The position numbers and the translations under genes were made by a program. The notes below the pieces were generated by a model. That model was not told where the DNA came from, ran no database searches, and saw only the letters and a program-made list of their open reading frames with translations. DNA of 64,000 nucleotides from Alteromonadales bacterium alter-6D02 (GTDB lineage Bacteria > Pseudomonadota > Gammaproteobacteria > Enterobacterales > Psychrobiaceae). The stretch lies in NCBI GenBank assembly GCA_002835545.1, contig PIZK01000012.1, forward strand, positions 180,574 to 244,573, in the 5' to 3' direction. How positions within the stretch are numbered: the stretch's first letter is position 1; every line of letters begins with the position of its first letter. This document shows, one piece after another, positions 29,669 through 38,273 of this stretch.

Positions 29669-30442
29669 ATGTTAATTGATTCCCATGTTCATCTTGATCG
29701 TCTTGATCTTTCACTCTATGACGGCAAGTTAGATAACGTCATTGCCAATGCTCAAGCACAAGGCGTAAATGAAATGCTATGCGTTAGCGTTGATTTAACC
29801 ACTTACCCTCAAATGCTAGATACGATCCGTCCTTACCCATTTGTTCATGCAAGTTGTGGGCAACACCCACTGTATCAAGAGTCGTTAGCCGATCCTGAAC
29901 AATTACTAAAGTTAGCGCAAGATGAAAAAGTAGTTGCGATAGGTGAGACGGGTTTAGATGCATTTTATGCCCCTGAGACACTGGATGTTCAAACGCAAAG
30001 TTTTATTGATCATGTTGCGGTTGCCACACAAATTAACAAACCGTTGATTATTCATACCCGTGATGCACGCCAGCAAACCATTGATATTTTGAAACAAGGA
30101 CATGCTGATCGAGTAGGTGGGGTTCTCCATTGCTTTACAGAAACACTAGAGATGGCTAAACAAGCTATGGACTTAGGGTTTTATATTTCAATGTCAGGCA
30201 TCGTCACCTTCAAAAATGCCAGTGAATTACGCGATGTTGTGCGTGCTTTGCCGCTAGACCGATTATTAGTCGAAACTGATGCCCCTTATTTAGCACCTGT
30301 TCCGCACCGTGGTAAAGAAAACCAACCTGCCTTTGTGCGTGATGTGGCACAGTATGTAGCCGATCTAAAGCAAGTGAGTTTAGAAGAGTTAGCAACGGTG
30401 ACAAGCAATAATTTTCGAACGTTGTTTTTACAAAACCGCTAG
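29669..30442 (+). CDS. ycfH: TatD-family metal-dependent hydrolase
   Basis: A 257-residue TIM-barrel hydrolase of the TatD DNase family. Metal ligands appear in DSHVHLD, the Glu in AIGETGLD, IIHTRDA, HCFTE and VETDAPYLAP. It is the last gene of the mrp-to-tatD operon, as E. coli ycfH follows holB. Family members show 3'-5' exonuclease activity and D-aminoacyl hydrolysis has been reported for others, so the natural substrate is left open. Confidence 0.92.
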   Translation: MLIDSHVHLDRLDLSLYDGKLDNVIANAQAQGVNEMLCVSVDLTTYPQMLDTIRPYPFVHASCGQHPLYQESLADPEQLLKLAQDEKVVAIGETGLDAFYAPETLDVQTQSFIDHVAVATQINKPLIIHTRDARQQTIDILKQGHADRVGGVLHCFTETLEMAKQAMDLGFYISMSGIVTFKNASELRDVVRALPLDRLLVETDAPYLAPVPHRGKENQPAFVRDVAQYVADLKQVSLEELATVTSNNFRTLFLQNR

Positions 30443-30476
30443 TACTCATTTATTTAGCTTAATTGCCAATCAATAC

Positions 30477-30506
30477 TTGTGATACTGTTTCTTTATACAG
30501 TACAAT
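30477..30506 (+). promoter_or_regulatory. SOS promoter with LexA box upstream of yebG
   Basis: CTGTTTCTTTATACAG at 30485-30500 is a consensus LexA box (CTGT-N8-ACAG), extended by TA on each side. It lies between a -35-like TTGTGA (30477-30482) and a -10-like TACAAT (30501-30506), so LexA would block polymerase directly. The yebG start is 36 nt after the box. Confidence 0.88.
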
Positions 30507-30535
30507 TAGTCATTACATTTTAAGGATGCGTTATA

Positions 30536-30838
30536 ATGATTGAAATAGAATATATTGTGAAAGACAAAAAAGGGGTTGAAAAATTGCGTACTGCCGACAA
30601 GAAAGCCGCTGATGCCTATGATAAAGCCCTCGACAATGCCGAAATTTTACAACAACTGTTGCGTCACGATAACGTATTACCAAAACTAAAAGAAGACGAC
30701 TTAGAAGCGTTAACAATCTACTTGGCATTAAATGCTAAAAATGTAGAACGTGCTTTAAAAGGTCGCCAACCTGAATTCGACAGCGAGACAACTGAAAGTG
30801 TTAACGCTGAAGACACAGAGCAGGGTACAAATAAATAG
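30536..30838 (+). CDS. yebG: YebG-family SOS-induced protein
   Basis: A 100-residue protein similar to E. coli YebG (96 residues): EYIVKDKKGVEKLRTADKKAADAYDKALDNA and LEALTIYLA align with the family, and the tail is acidic. E. coli yebG belongs to the LexA regulon, with unknown molecular function. The consensus LexA box directly upstream supports both the call and the regulation. The DUF1415 gene begins 3 nt after the stop codon, so they share the message. Confidence 0.9.
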   Translation: MIEIEYIVKDKKGVEKLRTADKKAADAYDKALDNAEILQQLLRHDNVLPKLKEDDLEALTIYLALNAKNVERALKGRQPEFDSETTESVNAEDTEQGTNK

Positions 30839-30841
30839 TTT

Positions 30842-31450
30842 ATGAGTGGGTCATTTAAACAGTTTCAACAACAAATGCGCGAACAATACGCAGAACAACC
30901 CGAGATGATGATAACGCATTGTCAATCATGGGTTGATTCAGTGATAGTTAGAATGAATATATGCCCGTTTGCGAAAGCGGAAGTTGCTTCTCAGCGGGTT
31001 AATTATGTTGTTGCAAAGCCTGATAACACTGAGCAATATTTAGCGCAATTACTCAGGCATTGTCAGCAACTTGATCAGCAACCTGAGATTGCAACGACAC
31101 TGATGCTGTTTTCTGACCCTTTTCTAACTTTTGCCGATTACCTTGACTTAGTGACACAAGCAGAAGATGTTCTCTATCACGAAGGGTATGAAGGCGTGTA
31201 TCAATTAGCCAGTTTTCACCCTGATTATTGCTTTGCAGATAGTAACGAACAAGATGCTGCTAACTTTACCAACAAAGCACCTTATCCCATATTGCACCTG
31301 ATCCGAGAAGGTGACATCACGAAAGCATTAGCAAATTTTTTGCGCCCTGAGCAGATACCGGAGCGTAATATCGAATATACCCGTCGCAAGGGACTTTCGC
31401 AGATGCAAGATGTCTTACGTGCGTGCTATGATGCGCCACAGAAAAAATAA
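30842..31450 (+). CDS. DUF1415 protein
   Basis: A 202-residue soluble protein of the DUF1415 family (unknown function). Recognisable stretches are HCQSWVDSVIVRMNICPFA, a conserved LFSDPFLTFADYLDL, and FHPDYCFA with the neighbouring NKAPYPILHLIRE. Conserved cysteine and histidine in ICPFA and SFHPDY could be catalytic or metal-binding, but nothing is established. It is 3 nt downstream of yebG and 24 nt upstream of the dUTPase gene, and so probably induced by DNA damage. Confidence 0.85.
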   Translation: MSGSFKQFQQQMREQYAEQPEMMITHCQSWVDSVIVRMNICPFAKAEVASQRVNYVVAKPDNTEQYLAQLLRHCQQLDQQPEIATTLMLFSDPFLTFADYLDLVTQAEDVLYHEGYEGVYQLASFHPDYCFADSNEQDAANFTNKAPYPILHLIREGDITKALANFLRPEQIPERNIEYTRRKGLSQMQDVLRACYDAPQKK

Positions 31451-31474
31451 TAACTGTTACTTGTAGGAATAATA

Positions 31475-32101
31475 ATGAACAGCCAACTAACTCAAATGTT
31501 TAGTATGCAAAATAAGCTTAATGCTGCAATCAACCCTAATTGGATTGAAGATGAAAGCCAAGACTGGCATTGTGCAGTGCTAGTTGAAGGTGCCGAAATG
31601 ATTGATCATTACGGCTGGAAATGGTGGAAGCACCAGACTCCTGATATTGAGCAAGTACAACTTGAATTAGTTGATATTTGGCACTTCTTAATGAGCGCTG
31701 AGTTAAAACGTCACCCAGGCATCGCACTGGAAAGTGCAATTGAACAGAGTGTTACGCAATGGCAACCATACTTTGAACAGTCTACAGAGCAGGGAGAGTT
31801 TCTGGGATTAGCTAAAGCGTTAGTGGGTAAATCTGCAATCTCTGAGATGGCCTACACTGAATTTTGTCAATTGATGGGCGCTGTAGACTTTAGCTTCGCT
31901 GATTTGTATAAGTGGTATATTGGTAAAAATGTACTTAACTACTTCCGACAAGACCACGGTTACAAAGATGGCAGCTACATTAAGGTGTGGAATGGTCGTG
32001 AAGATAATGAGCACTTAGCGGATGCTTTAAACACATTAGCATGTGACGAAACCCTTGCCGATAACGTCTACAAATACCTAACGAACGTTTACCCAAGCTA
32101 A
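31475..32101 (+). CDS. Dimeric-type dUTP diphosphatase (dUTPase_2 family)
   Basis: Hydrolyses dUTP (and usually dUDP) to dUMP. The 208-residue all-alpha protein matches the dimeric dUTPase family of the all-alpha NTP pyrophosphatases. The metal-binding first helix is EGAEMIDHYGWKWWK, the second motif is QLELVDIWHFLMSAE, and NVLNYFRQDHGYKDG is a late family motif. It is unrelated in fold to the trimeric Dut of E. coli. AGGA precedes the ATG at about 7 nt. It is in the same orientation as the LexA-controlled yebG, with 24 nt between it and the preceding stop. Confidence 0.88.
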   Translation: MNSQLTQMFSMQNKLNAAINPNWIEDESQDWHCAVLVEGAEMIDHYGWKWWKHQTPDIEQVQLELVDIWHFLMSAELKRHPGIALESAIEQSVTQWQPYFEQSTEQGEFLGLAKALVGKSAISEMAYTEFCQLMGAVDFSFADLYKWYIGKNVLNYFRQDHGYKDGSYIKVWNGREDNEHLADALNTLACDETLADNVYKYLTNVYPS

Positions 32102-32168
32102 ATGTTCTTTGACTAAAGTGGTGCTATGCATTGCACTGCTTGGTCGCTATCCTTAGAAATATCTAATA

Positions 32169-32195
32169 AAGCAGCTTTTAAGCTGCTTATTTTTT
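32169..32195 (+). terminator. Rho-independent terminator after the dUTPase gene
   Basis: Stem AAGCAGCTT / AAGCTGCTT with a two-base loop, followed by ATTTTTT. It closes the yebG-DUF1415-dUTPase unit and separates it from rraA. Confidence 0.92.
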
Positions 32196-32213
32196 AATTA
32201 ATTAAGGATACTT

Positions 32214-32699
32214 ATGTTAGATCTTCTCCCTGATTTATGTGACGAATTTCCGGAACAAGTGCGAGTGTTACACCCCGTTTTTACCAGTTATGGCGCGAAA
32301 TCAATTTTCAGTGGCGAAGTAGTCACGGTCAAATGCTTTGAAGATAATTCAGTGGTGAAATCGTTAGTTAACCAACCTGGTAAAGGTCGAGTGATTGTGG
32401 TTGATGGCGGAGGTTCAGTGAGAAAGGCCTTATTGGGAGATATGCTAGCTCAGGCTGCAGCGGATAATGGCTGGGCTGGGTTAGTGATAAATGGTGCCAT
32501 TCGAGATGCTGGGACTATCGCCACAATTAATATAGGGGTGCAAGCCCTAAATACGATTCCTGTAAAAACAGAGAAACTAGGAGCGGGCAATCAAGATGTT
32601 GACATTGAGTTCGCTGGGCAAGTCATAAAACCTGGTAGCTACATTTATGCTGATCTCAACGGCGTACTGGTCACTGATAAACCCTTAAATCTCAATTAA
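32214..32699 (+). CDS. rraA: ribonuclease E activity regulator RraA
   Basis: Trimeric inhibitor that binds the C-terminal scaffold of RNase E and alters degradosome composition. The 161-residue protein shows the family features: LLPDLCDEF at the start, FSGEVVTVKCFEDNS, VDGGGSVRKALLGD, GLVINGAIRDAG, and ADLNGVLV. AAGGA lies 8 nt upstream of the ATG. The gene follows a terminator, so it has its own promoter. Confidence 0.95.
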   Translation: MLDLLPDLCDEFPEQVRVLHPVFTSYGAKSIFSGEVVTVKCFEDNSVVKSLVNQPGKGRVIVVDGGGSVRKALLGDMLAQAAADNGWAGLVINGAIRDAGTIATINIGVQALNTIPVKTEKLGAGNQDVDIEFAGQVIKPGSYIYADLNGVLVTDKPLNLN

Positions 32700-32783
32700 T
32701 ACTTATTAATTTCATAAAATTATACTAGGGCGGTGTATTTGGTATTACAATAATACAAAACATCGCTAGCATAGGAAGATTCG

Positions 32784-34625
32784 ATGAAATTATTATTTAA
32801 AATATTGGCTGTTATCGTTGGGATAATAGTTATTGCTGTGATTGGATTAGTCACCTTAGTTGATCCTAATGAGTATAAGCCCCAGATTCAGGAGCAAGTC
32901 CGCCAAACAATCAATCGTGAATTATCGCTTGATGGCGATCTGAGCTGGCGTATTTTTCCAACTCTGGGAATTGAAACTGGTCGTGTTGCCATCATTAATC
33001 CGCAAGGCTTTAATCGTGACCATCTCGTTGAACTCAAGCACGCGGCTATTTCTGTTGAAGTATTACCCTTACTAACAGGTACTGTTTCGTTGGGGAAACT
33101 TGAACTTGATGGTCTTCGTCTAAACATAATTACAAATGCCGATGGCACATCAAATTTAGATGGAATGTCAAAAGGTGATAAAGAACCTAAAGCGGACAGT
33201 GCGCAACAGCCATCAACTAGTAGCAGTAACTCACTTGATGTAAGCCTTGGTGGTATTGCTATTACTAATGTTGTACTCGAATTACAAGACTTAGCGGTAA
33301 ACTCACAAACGCTCCTTGAAGTGAAAGAGATTTCGTTAGGTGAATTTGAATTGGGTAAACGCTCTCCATTGGAAATCATCATTGCACTTGCAACCAACGA
33401 TTTACAGGGTGATGTTAAGATTACGAGCCGCGTTATCGTTGATCAAAATCTTGAACAGCTAGAACTGGAAGGTTTAACCTTAATTAGTTCTTTACGTGGT
33501 CAAGCACTCCCAACAAATATAAACGTAAATATTGCAGCAAATATCCAAGCAAATTTAAAGTCTAATGAGTTCAATGTGAATGATTTTTCACTTGCAGCGA
33601 ATTCACTTCAACTTAATGGGCAATTGAGCGCTCGTACTGGCAAAATAACCAACGTTAAGTTTGCACTTAAAGGTAATGAGTGGGATCTTAATCCATTTAT
33701 TCCACCTGCAACGGAAACTGATTCTGAGCAAGCACCTACTCCACAAGTGGAGCCTGATCTTTCTTTTTTAAATACGCTCAATGTTGATGGTCAATTGGAT
33801 ATTGCCGGGATTAAAGCCAAAGGGTTATCACTGGGTAAGACAGCATTAACGGTTAAAGTCGATAAAGGTGAAGCACGTATCACACCGTTAACCGTTGATT
33901 TATACGACGGTCAATTGCGTGTGTTAGCGACTGTTTCTCATGACAACGGACGAAATTCATACGTTTATAAGCATTGGCTGACAGGGGTACAAATTCAACC
34001 TTTATTAAAAGACTTAGCCGACATGACATTATTGGCGGGTTCAACAGAGTCACAGTTGGTGTCAAAAGGTCAAGGGTTAACGGTTGATAAAATAAAGAAA
34101 AATATTGCTGCTTCTGGTGACTTTAAGATACTTGATGGCGCACTATTTGGCATTAATTTACCTCAAAAAATACGCTCGGCAAAGGCTAGCTTAACTGGTG
34201 GTGATAAAACAGTAGCCACTGAAGAGCAAAAAACTGATTTTACTGAGCTTGTCGGCCAATTTAAAATTGATAATGGTGTGTTTAATAATACCAGCTTGGA
34301 TATGGTGTCACCGTTTATTCGTTTGGATGGCAAAGGAACTGCTGATATTATTCAATCGCTTATTGATTATCGCTTAAAAGTTGTTTTGGTTGGAAGCACG
34401 CAAGGGCAAGGGGCGGATGTTAATGAAATGGCTGGTGTTGCTATTCCGTTGAAAGTCAGCGGAAGCTTTTCTGACCCTAAGTTTGGACTTGATACCAGTG
34501 GTGCATTAAAAGCCAAACTTGATGCTGAGAAAGCAAAATTAAAAAGTAAACTCGATGCGGAAAAAGAGAAGGCAAAAGATAAGCTTAAAGATAAACTCAA
34601 AAACAAGTTAGATGGCTTATTTTAA
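32784..34625 (+). CDS. AsmA-family protein
   Basis: A 613-residue envelope protein. A signal anchor covers residues 4-26 (LFKILAVIVGIIVIAVIGL). DPNEYKPQIQEQVRQ follows, then the AsmA domain with its typical start GRELSLDGDL-type segment (NRELSLDGDLSWRIFPTLG). The body is beta-rich and periplasmic; AsmA-like proteins are bridge-like and implicated in phospholipid transport to the outer membrane. The C-terminal 45 residues are a lysine/aspartate-rich repeat. It is followed by a terminator. Confidence 0.88.
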   Translation: MKLLFKILAVIVGIIVIAVIGLVTLVDPNEYKPQIQEQVRQTINRELSLDGDLSWRIFPTLGIETGRVAIINPQGFNRDHLVELKHAAISVEVLPLLTGTVSLGKLELDGLRLNIITNADGTSNLDGMSKGDKEPKADSAQQPSTSSSNSLDVSLGGIAITNVVLELQDLAVNSQTLLEVKEISLGEFELGKRSPLEIIIALATNDLQGDVKITSRVIVDQNLEQLELEGLTLISSLRGQALPTNINVNIAANIQANLKSNEFNVNDFSLAANSLQLNGQLSARTGKITNVKFALKGNEWDLNPFIPPATETDSEQAPTPQVEPDLSFLNTLNVDGQLDIAGIKAKGLSLGKTALTVKVDKGEARITPLTVDLYDGQLRVLATVSHDNGRNSYVYKHWLTGVQIQPLLKDLADMTLLAGSTESQLVSKGQGLTVDKIKKNIAASGDFKILDGALFGINLPQKIRSAKASLTGGDKTVATEEQKTDFTELVGQFKIDNGVFNNTSLDMVSPFIRLDGKGTADIIQSLIDYRLKVVLVGSTQGQGADVNEMAGVAIPLKVSGSFSDPKFGLDTSGALKAKLDAEKAKLKSKLDAEKEKAKDKLKDKLKNKLDGLF

Positions 34626-34651
34626 ATAAAACAGTTAAATTATAGTGTATT

Positions 34652-34684
34652 AAGGCCTGAGGAGATCTTCTTTCAGGCCTTTTC
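34652..34684 (+). terminator. Rho-independent terminator after the AsmA-family gene
   Basis: Stem AAGGCCTGA / TCAGGCCTT with a 12-nt loop, followed by TTTC, 27 nt after the stop codon. Confidence 0.85.
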
Positions 34685-34901
34685 TTTTGAGTGTTTTGAT
34701 TGTGTATGTGTGGTGATAAGCATTGAACCACTACGCTGCGCCATTGGGACGAAAACCCTGCGGCAGGACTAATTAACACAAACAATGCCGTTGAGAAGTG
34801 GCGGTGAACCTTGGTCCATGGCTGAAGATATTTGGAGTCTTAATTTTGATAAATCGTTATTTTCGACGTTTAATTACTTGGAACTGATGGGTGGTTGATA
34901 A
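34685..34901 (+). other. Possible structured leader of mntP
   Basis: This 217-nt stretch lies between a terminator and mntP. It contains a block (about 34728-34815) richer in G and C than its flanks, with local complementarity such as CCTG CGG CAGG and CCACT (near 34729) with AGTGG (near 34797). Manganese exporters often carry a yybP-ykoY riboswitch, but I do not find its hallmark GGGGAGUAG segment. Nothing here reads as coding. Confidence 0.35.
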
Positions 34902-35441
34902 GTGTTTGAACTAATTTTATTAGCCCTAGCGGTGAGTATGGATGCCTTTGCGGTTTCGATTGGGCTAGGCGCGAGAAAAGTGACAAAACCACTAAGTTTG
35001 GCAGCTAAGGCCGCGATTTACTTTGGTCTGTTTCAAGGGGCAATGCCTGTCATCGGTTATTTCAGTGGCCAAGGTGTTCTCGACTGGATCAAGGGCTATA
35101 CCCATTGGGTTGCATTCGCACTACTATTGATTATTGGCCTAAAGATGATCTACGAATCTTTTGACGCAGGCGTCGAGCAAAGTTTATCCAATATAAGCCA
35201 TCGTGTTTTATTGGTGTTAGCGATTGCCACAAGCATTGATGCGATGGCTGCGGGATTTGTGTTGCACTTAATTCCGGTTGATCCCATGTTAGCCTGCGGG
35301 CTCATTGCTGTGGTCACTGGTTTGTTCAGTTATTTAGGTGTCATTATAGGCACAAAAACGGGTGACAAACTTGAAAGTAAGGCAGAACTCCTCGGCGGTA
35401 TTGTGTTAGTGTTAATCGGGTTTAAAATGCTCCTGTTTTAG
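34902..35441 (+). CDS. mntP: manganese efflux pump MntP
   Basis: Inner-membrane exporter of Mn(II). The 179-residue protein has six hydrophobic segments in two repeats; each repeat has a conserved Asp in a matching motif ([12 protein letters not shown] near the N-terminus, SIDAMAAGF near residue 112). It starts with GTG, preceded by GGGTGG at about 10 nt. Length equals the E. coli protein within a few residues. Regulation may reside in the leader. Confidence 0.95.
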   Translation: MFELILLALAVSMDAFAVSIGLGARKVTKPLSLAAKAAIYFGLFQGAMPVIGYFSGQGVLDWIKGYTHWVAFALLLIIGLKMIYESFDAGVEQSLSNISHRVLLVLAIATSIDAMAAGFVLHLIPVDPMLACGLIAVVTGLFSYLGVIIGTKTGDKLESKAELLGGIVLVLIGFKMLLF

Positions 35442-35481
35442 AAATACAAAAATAATAATAAGATGGTTCAATATATTTTTA

Positions 35482-37017
35482 ATGGAAAATAATTACCTAT
35501 TAAGTATCGACTATGGGACTCAAAGCGTCCGTGCTTTAGTCTTTGACCAACATGGCCAATTAATTACAAAAGTTTGCCAGCCTGTTGAGCCTTACTTTAG
35601 CCAGCAGCCGGGTTGGGCAGAGCAACATAGCGACTATTGTTGGCTGCAAGTGTGCGAAGTCATTAAGCGTTTGTGGCAAGAAACAAATATAGTACCGCAA
35701 CAAATCTGTGCGTTAGCGTTAACCACGCAACGAAATTGTATTGTTAATCTTGATAATGATAATAATGTATTAAGGCCGATACTAATGTGGCCCGATAGTC
35801 GAACTGCCGAGCAAGTGCCTCCGCTGAAGATGTGGTGGCAAGCTGCTTTTACGATTGTAGGAATGAAACGTCGTATAGATTACTTTCAAGCAGAAGCGAA
35901 GCTTAATTGGGTTGCATTACATCAGGCTGATATTGCAAAACAAAGTGCTAAAGTGTGCTTTCTTTCAGGGTGGTTGAATTATAAGCTGACTGGGCAGTTA
36001 AAAGATTCCATCGCTAGCCAAGTGGGGTATATCCCGTTTGACTACAAATGCCGCTGTTGGGCTCATTCAAATGCTTGGCAATGGCAAGCTATTGCAGTTA
36101 AGCCGCAGCAAATGATTGATGTTGTCGAACCTGGGGAGCTGATTGGAGAGATTTGTCCACAAGCTGCTTCTGCCTGTGGTTTATTGGTCGGGACGCCTGT
36201 TATTGCGGCTGGTGCCGACAAAGCGTGTGAAACATTAACATCTAGCGCAGCTGCTGAAAATGTCGCAAGTGTGAGCTTAGGCACGGCTGCAACTATTGCA
36301 ATCACGCAATCTCAATACAAAGAAGCGTATCGTTATTTGCCGCCATATCCGTCTTTAGCAGAAAAGTCGTTTATCAATGAAATTATCCTTCAACGTGGCT
36401 TCTGGCTGTTAACTCACTTCATAGAACAATATGGCAGTGAGGATGTGATAGAAGCTGAAGATTTAGGCATTAAAGTTGAAGAATTGATTTGCCGAAAAAT
36501 TACTCATGTTCCAGCAGGCAGTGAAGGCCTCATTGTGCAGCCATTTTGGGCGCCTGGTGTTATTTATCCTGGTCCTGAAGCTCGTGGTAGTATTGTTGGG
36601 TTTACGCCATCGCATACTCGCATACACCTCTATCGTGCACTAATTGAAGGTATATTACTTAATTTAAGGCAGGGGTTGGAACGCTTACAGCGAATTTCTC
36701 CTTCACCAATTGACACCATTAGGATCAGTGGCGGCGGCAGTCAAAGTGACATCGTGATGCAAATGGCAGCTGATATATTTAATTTACCGTGTGAACGAGT
36801 TCAAACCTATGAAACATCAGGTTTAGGTGCCGCCATAGCATGTGCAAAAGGCGCAGGTTTTTATGACAGTGTTAGCACTGGGGCTCAAGCAATGGTTAAA
36901 ATTGGTCAACGTTTCGAACCCGGGCGTGATAGCGAGTTTTATCAAATATTGGCAACATCAGCTGTAAAAGATCTTTATGGCCACATTAAGCCATTTTATA
37001 AGCAAATGAATTATTAA
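35482..37017 (+). CDS. FGGY-family carbohydrate kinase
   Basis: A 511-residue sugar or polyol kinase of the actin-like FGGY family. The phosphate-1 motif is SIDYGTQSVRALVFD, the region QRNCIV and ILMWPDSRT lies in the substrate lobe, and AGADKACETL holds the presumed catalytic Asp. The second phosphate motif VSLGTAATI and the adenosine loop ISGGGSQSD follow. The sequence fits xylulose/glycerol-type kinases only generally; the sugar cannot be assigned. The hydroxyacid dehydrogenase gene starts 18 nt after the stop, suggesting a two-gene catabolic unit without a local transporter. Confidence 0.85.
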   Translation: MENNYLLSIDYGTQSVRALVFDQHGQLITKVCQPVEPYFSQQPGWAEQHSDYCWLQVCEVIKRLWQETNIVPQQICALALTTQRNCIVNLDNDNNVLRPILMWPDSRTAEQVPPLKMWWQAAFTIVGMKRRIDYFQAEAKLNWVALHQADIAKQSAKVCFLSGWLNYKLTGQLKDSIASQVGYIPFDYKCRCWAHSNAWQWQAIAVKPQQMIDVVEPGELIGEICPQAASACGLLVGTPVIAAGADKACETLTSSAAAENVASVSLGTAATIAITQSQYKEAYRYLPPYPSLAEKSFINEIILQRGFWLLTHFIEQYGSEDVIEAEDLGIKVEELICRKITHVPAGSEGLIVQPFWAPGVIYPGPEARGSIVGFTPSHTRIHLYRALIEGILLNLRQGLERLQRISPSPIDTIRISGGGSQSDIVMQMAADIFNLPCERVQTYETSGLGAAIACAKGAGFYDSVSTGAQAMVKIGQRFEPGRDSEFYQILATSAVKDLYGHIKPFYKQMNY

Positions 37018-37034
37018 TGATGGAAGGTTAACAA

Positions 37035-37913
37035 ATGAAATTAGCGTTTATTGGGTTAGGTGTAATGGGTTATCCGATGGCTGGCTTTTTACAAAAAGCT
37101 GGTCACGATGTTACGGTCTTTAATCGCACATCGGCAAAAGCACTTCAATGGGTCGAAGAGTATCAAGGTAAGTGTGCACAAAGCCCTAAACTAGCAGCTG
37201 TTGATGCTGATATTGTATTTAGCTGTGTCGGAAATGATGATGATCTGCGTGAGGTTATCATTGGAGAGCAGGGGGCATTACACTCTATGAAAGCCGGGGC
37301 TATTTTATGCGATCATACCACTGCATCAGCCGATGTCGCTCGCGAACTATTTACCCTTTGTAAAGATAAGAAGGTGTCGTTTCTAGATGCGCCTGTCTCT
37401 GGTGGGCAAGCGGGTGCGGAAAATGGCATATTGACAATTATGATCGGTGGTGAAGAGCAAGTTTTTACTCAGGTTAAACCTGTAATCGAGGCTTATGCCC
37501 GTTGTGCTGAACGCATTGGTGATGTAGGAGCAGGTCAACTAGCTAAAATGGTTAATCAGATCTGTATTGCTGGCTTAGTTCAAGGTTTAGCTGAAGGTGT
37601 GCACTTTGCAAAACAAGCTGACTTAGATATTGAAAAAGTGATTGGTGTTATTTCAAAAGGAGCAGCTCAGTCATGGCAAATGGAAAACCGTTATCAAGCG
37701 ATGATCGATAATGAGTATGAGTTTGGCTTTGCGGTGGATTGGATGCGTAAAGATTTATCAATTGCGCTAAATGAAGCACGTAACAATAACGCATCGTTAC
37801 CTGTGACAGCCTTAGTTGATCAATTTTACTCAGAAGTGCAAGGTATTGGCGGTAAGCGCTGGGATACATCTAGTTTGCACGCTAGACTTGTTAAAATGAA
37901 GTCAACCGAATAG
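37035..37913 (+). CDS. 3-hydroxyisobutyrate dehydrogenase-family oxidoreductase
   Basis: A 292-residue NAD(P)-dependent beta-hydroxyacid dehydrogenase. The Rossmann motif GLGVMGYPMAGFLQKAGHDV is at residues 8-27, the substrate motif DAPVSGGQAGAENG at about 118-131, and the catalytic lysine lies in GAGQLAKMVNQ (about 168-178). The cofactor loop VFNRTSAKA has Asn-Arg rather than Asp after the second strand, which favours NADP(H). The partner FGGY kinase upstream suggests a sugar-acid or aldonate substrate; that link is inference. Confidence 0.85.
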   Translation: MKLAFIGLGVMGYPMAGFLQKAGHDVTVFNRTSAKALQWVEEYQGKCAQSPKLAAVDADIVFSCVGNDDDLREVIIGEQGALHSMKAGAILCDHTTASADVARELFTLCKDKKVSFLDAPVSGGQAGAENGILTIMIGGEEQVFTQVKPVIEAYARCAERIGDVGAGQLAKMVNQICIAGLVQGLAEGVHFAKQADLDIEKVIGVISKGAAQSWQMENRYQAMIDNEYEFGFAVDWMRKDLSIALNEARNNNASLPVTALVDQFYSEVQGIGGKRWDTSSLHARLVKMKSTE

Positions 37914-37930
37914 GAAGACTTTTAAGAAAG

Positions 37931-37958
37931 AAAAAAGGGATCATTTGATCCCTTTTTT
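37931..37958. terminator. Bidirectional Rho-independent terminator
   Basis: Stem of A-run plus GGGATC paired with GATCCC plus T-run around an ATTT loop. It lies between the dehydrogenase gene and the convergent hlyU-like gene. Confidence 0.95.
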
Positions 37959-37979
37959 ATTGGCTACAATCAGCTGCTG

Positions 37980-38273
37980 CTATTTGCAATAAAGCGAATG
38001 CAATGTACTAATCATTGTAGCGACTTCGTCACCTTGTAGTGAGTAATAGATTGTCTGTGATTCTCGACGAGTTTTAACAAAACCCGCACGACGTAACCAA
38101 GCCAAATGTTGTGAGAGAGAGGATTGAGCCACAGGGACAATCTCGTTGAGCGCAGATACACTTAACTCATTATCAAGCAAAGAACATAAAATCATCAATC
38201 GATGACTGTTCGCCATTGCCTTCAATAACGTGACCGCTGGTACAACATTTTTCTCCATATCACTAATATCCAC
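37980..38273 (-). CDS. HlyU-like ArsR-family winged-helix regulator
   Basis: A 97-residue winged-helix DNA-binding protein. It follows Vibrio HlyU closely: MEKN near the start, LLKAMANSHRLMILC, DNELSV, QSSLSQHLAWLRRAGFV as recognition helix, and a C-terminal LYC. The classical ArsR metal site (ELCVCD) is replaced by ELSVSA, so it is not a metal sensor of that type. Cysteines C30 and C96 match those proposed as a redox pair in HlyU. The start is GTG with AGGAAGG 6 nt upstream. HlyU proteins displace silencing H-NS at virulence promoters in vibrios; targets here are unknown. Confidence 0.88.
   Translation of the reverse strand: MDISDMEKNVVPAVTLLKAMANSHRLMILCSLLDNELSVSALNEIVPVAQSSLSQHLAWLRRAGFVKTRRESQTIYYSLQGDEVATMISTLHSLYCK

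Noticed and set aside
34685-34901. Canonical yybP-ykoY manganese riboswitch before mntP
   Set aside because: The hallmark GGGGAGUAG-type segment is not found; only general self-complementarity is visible.
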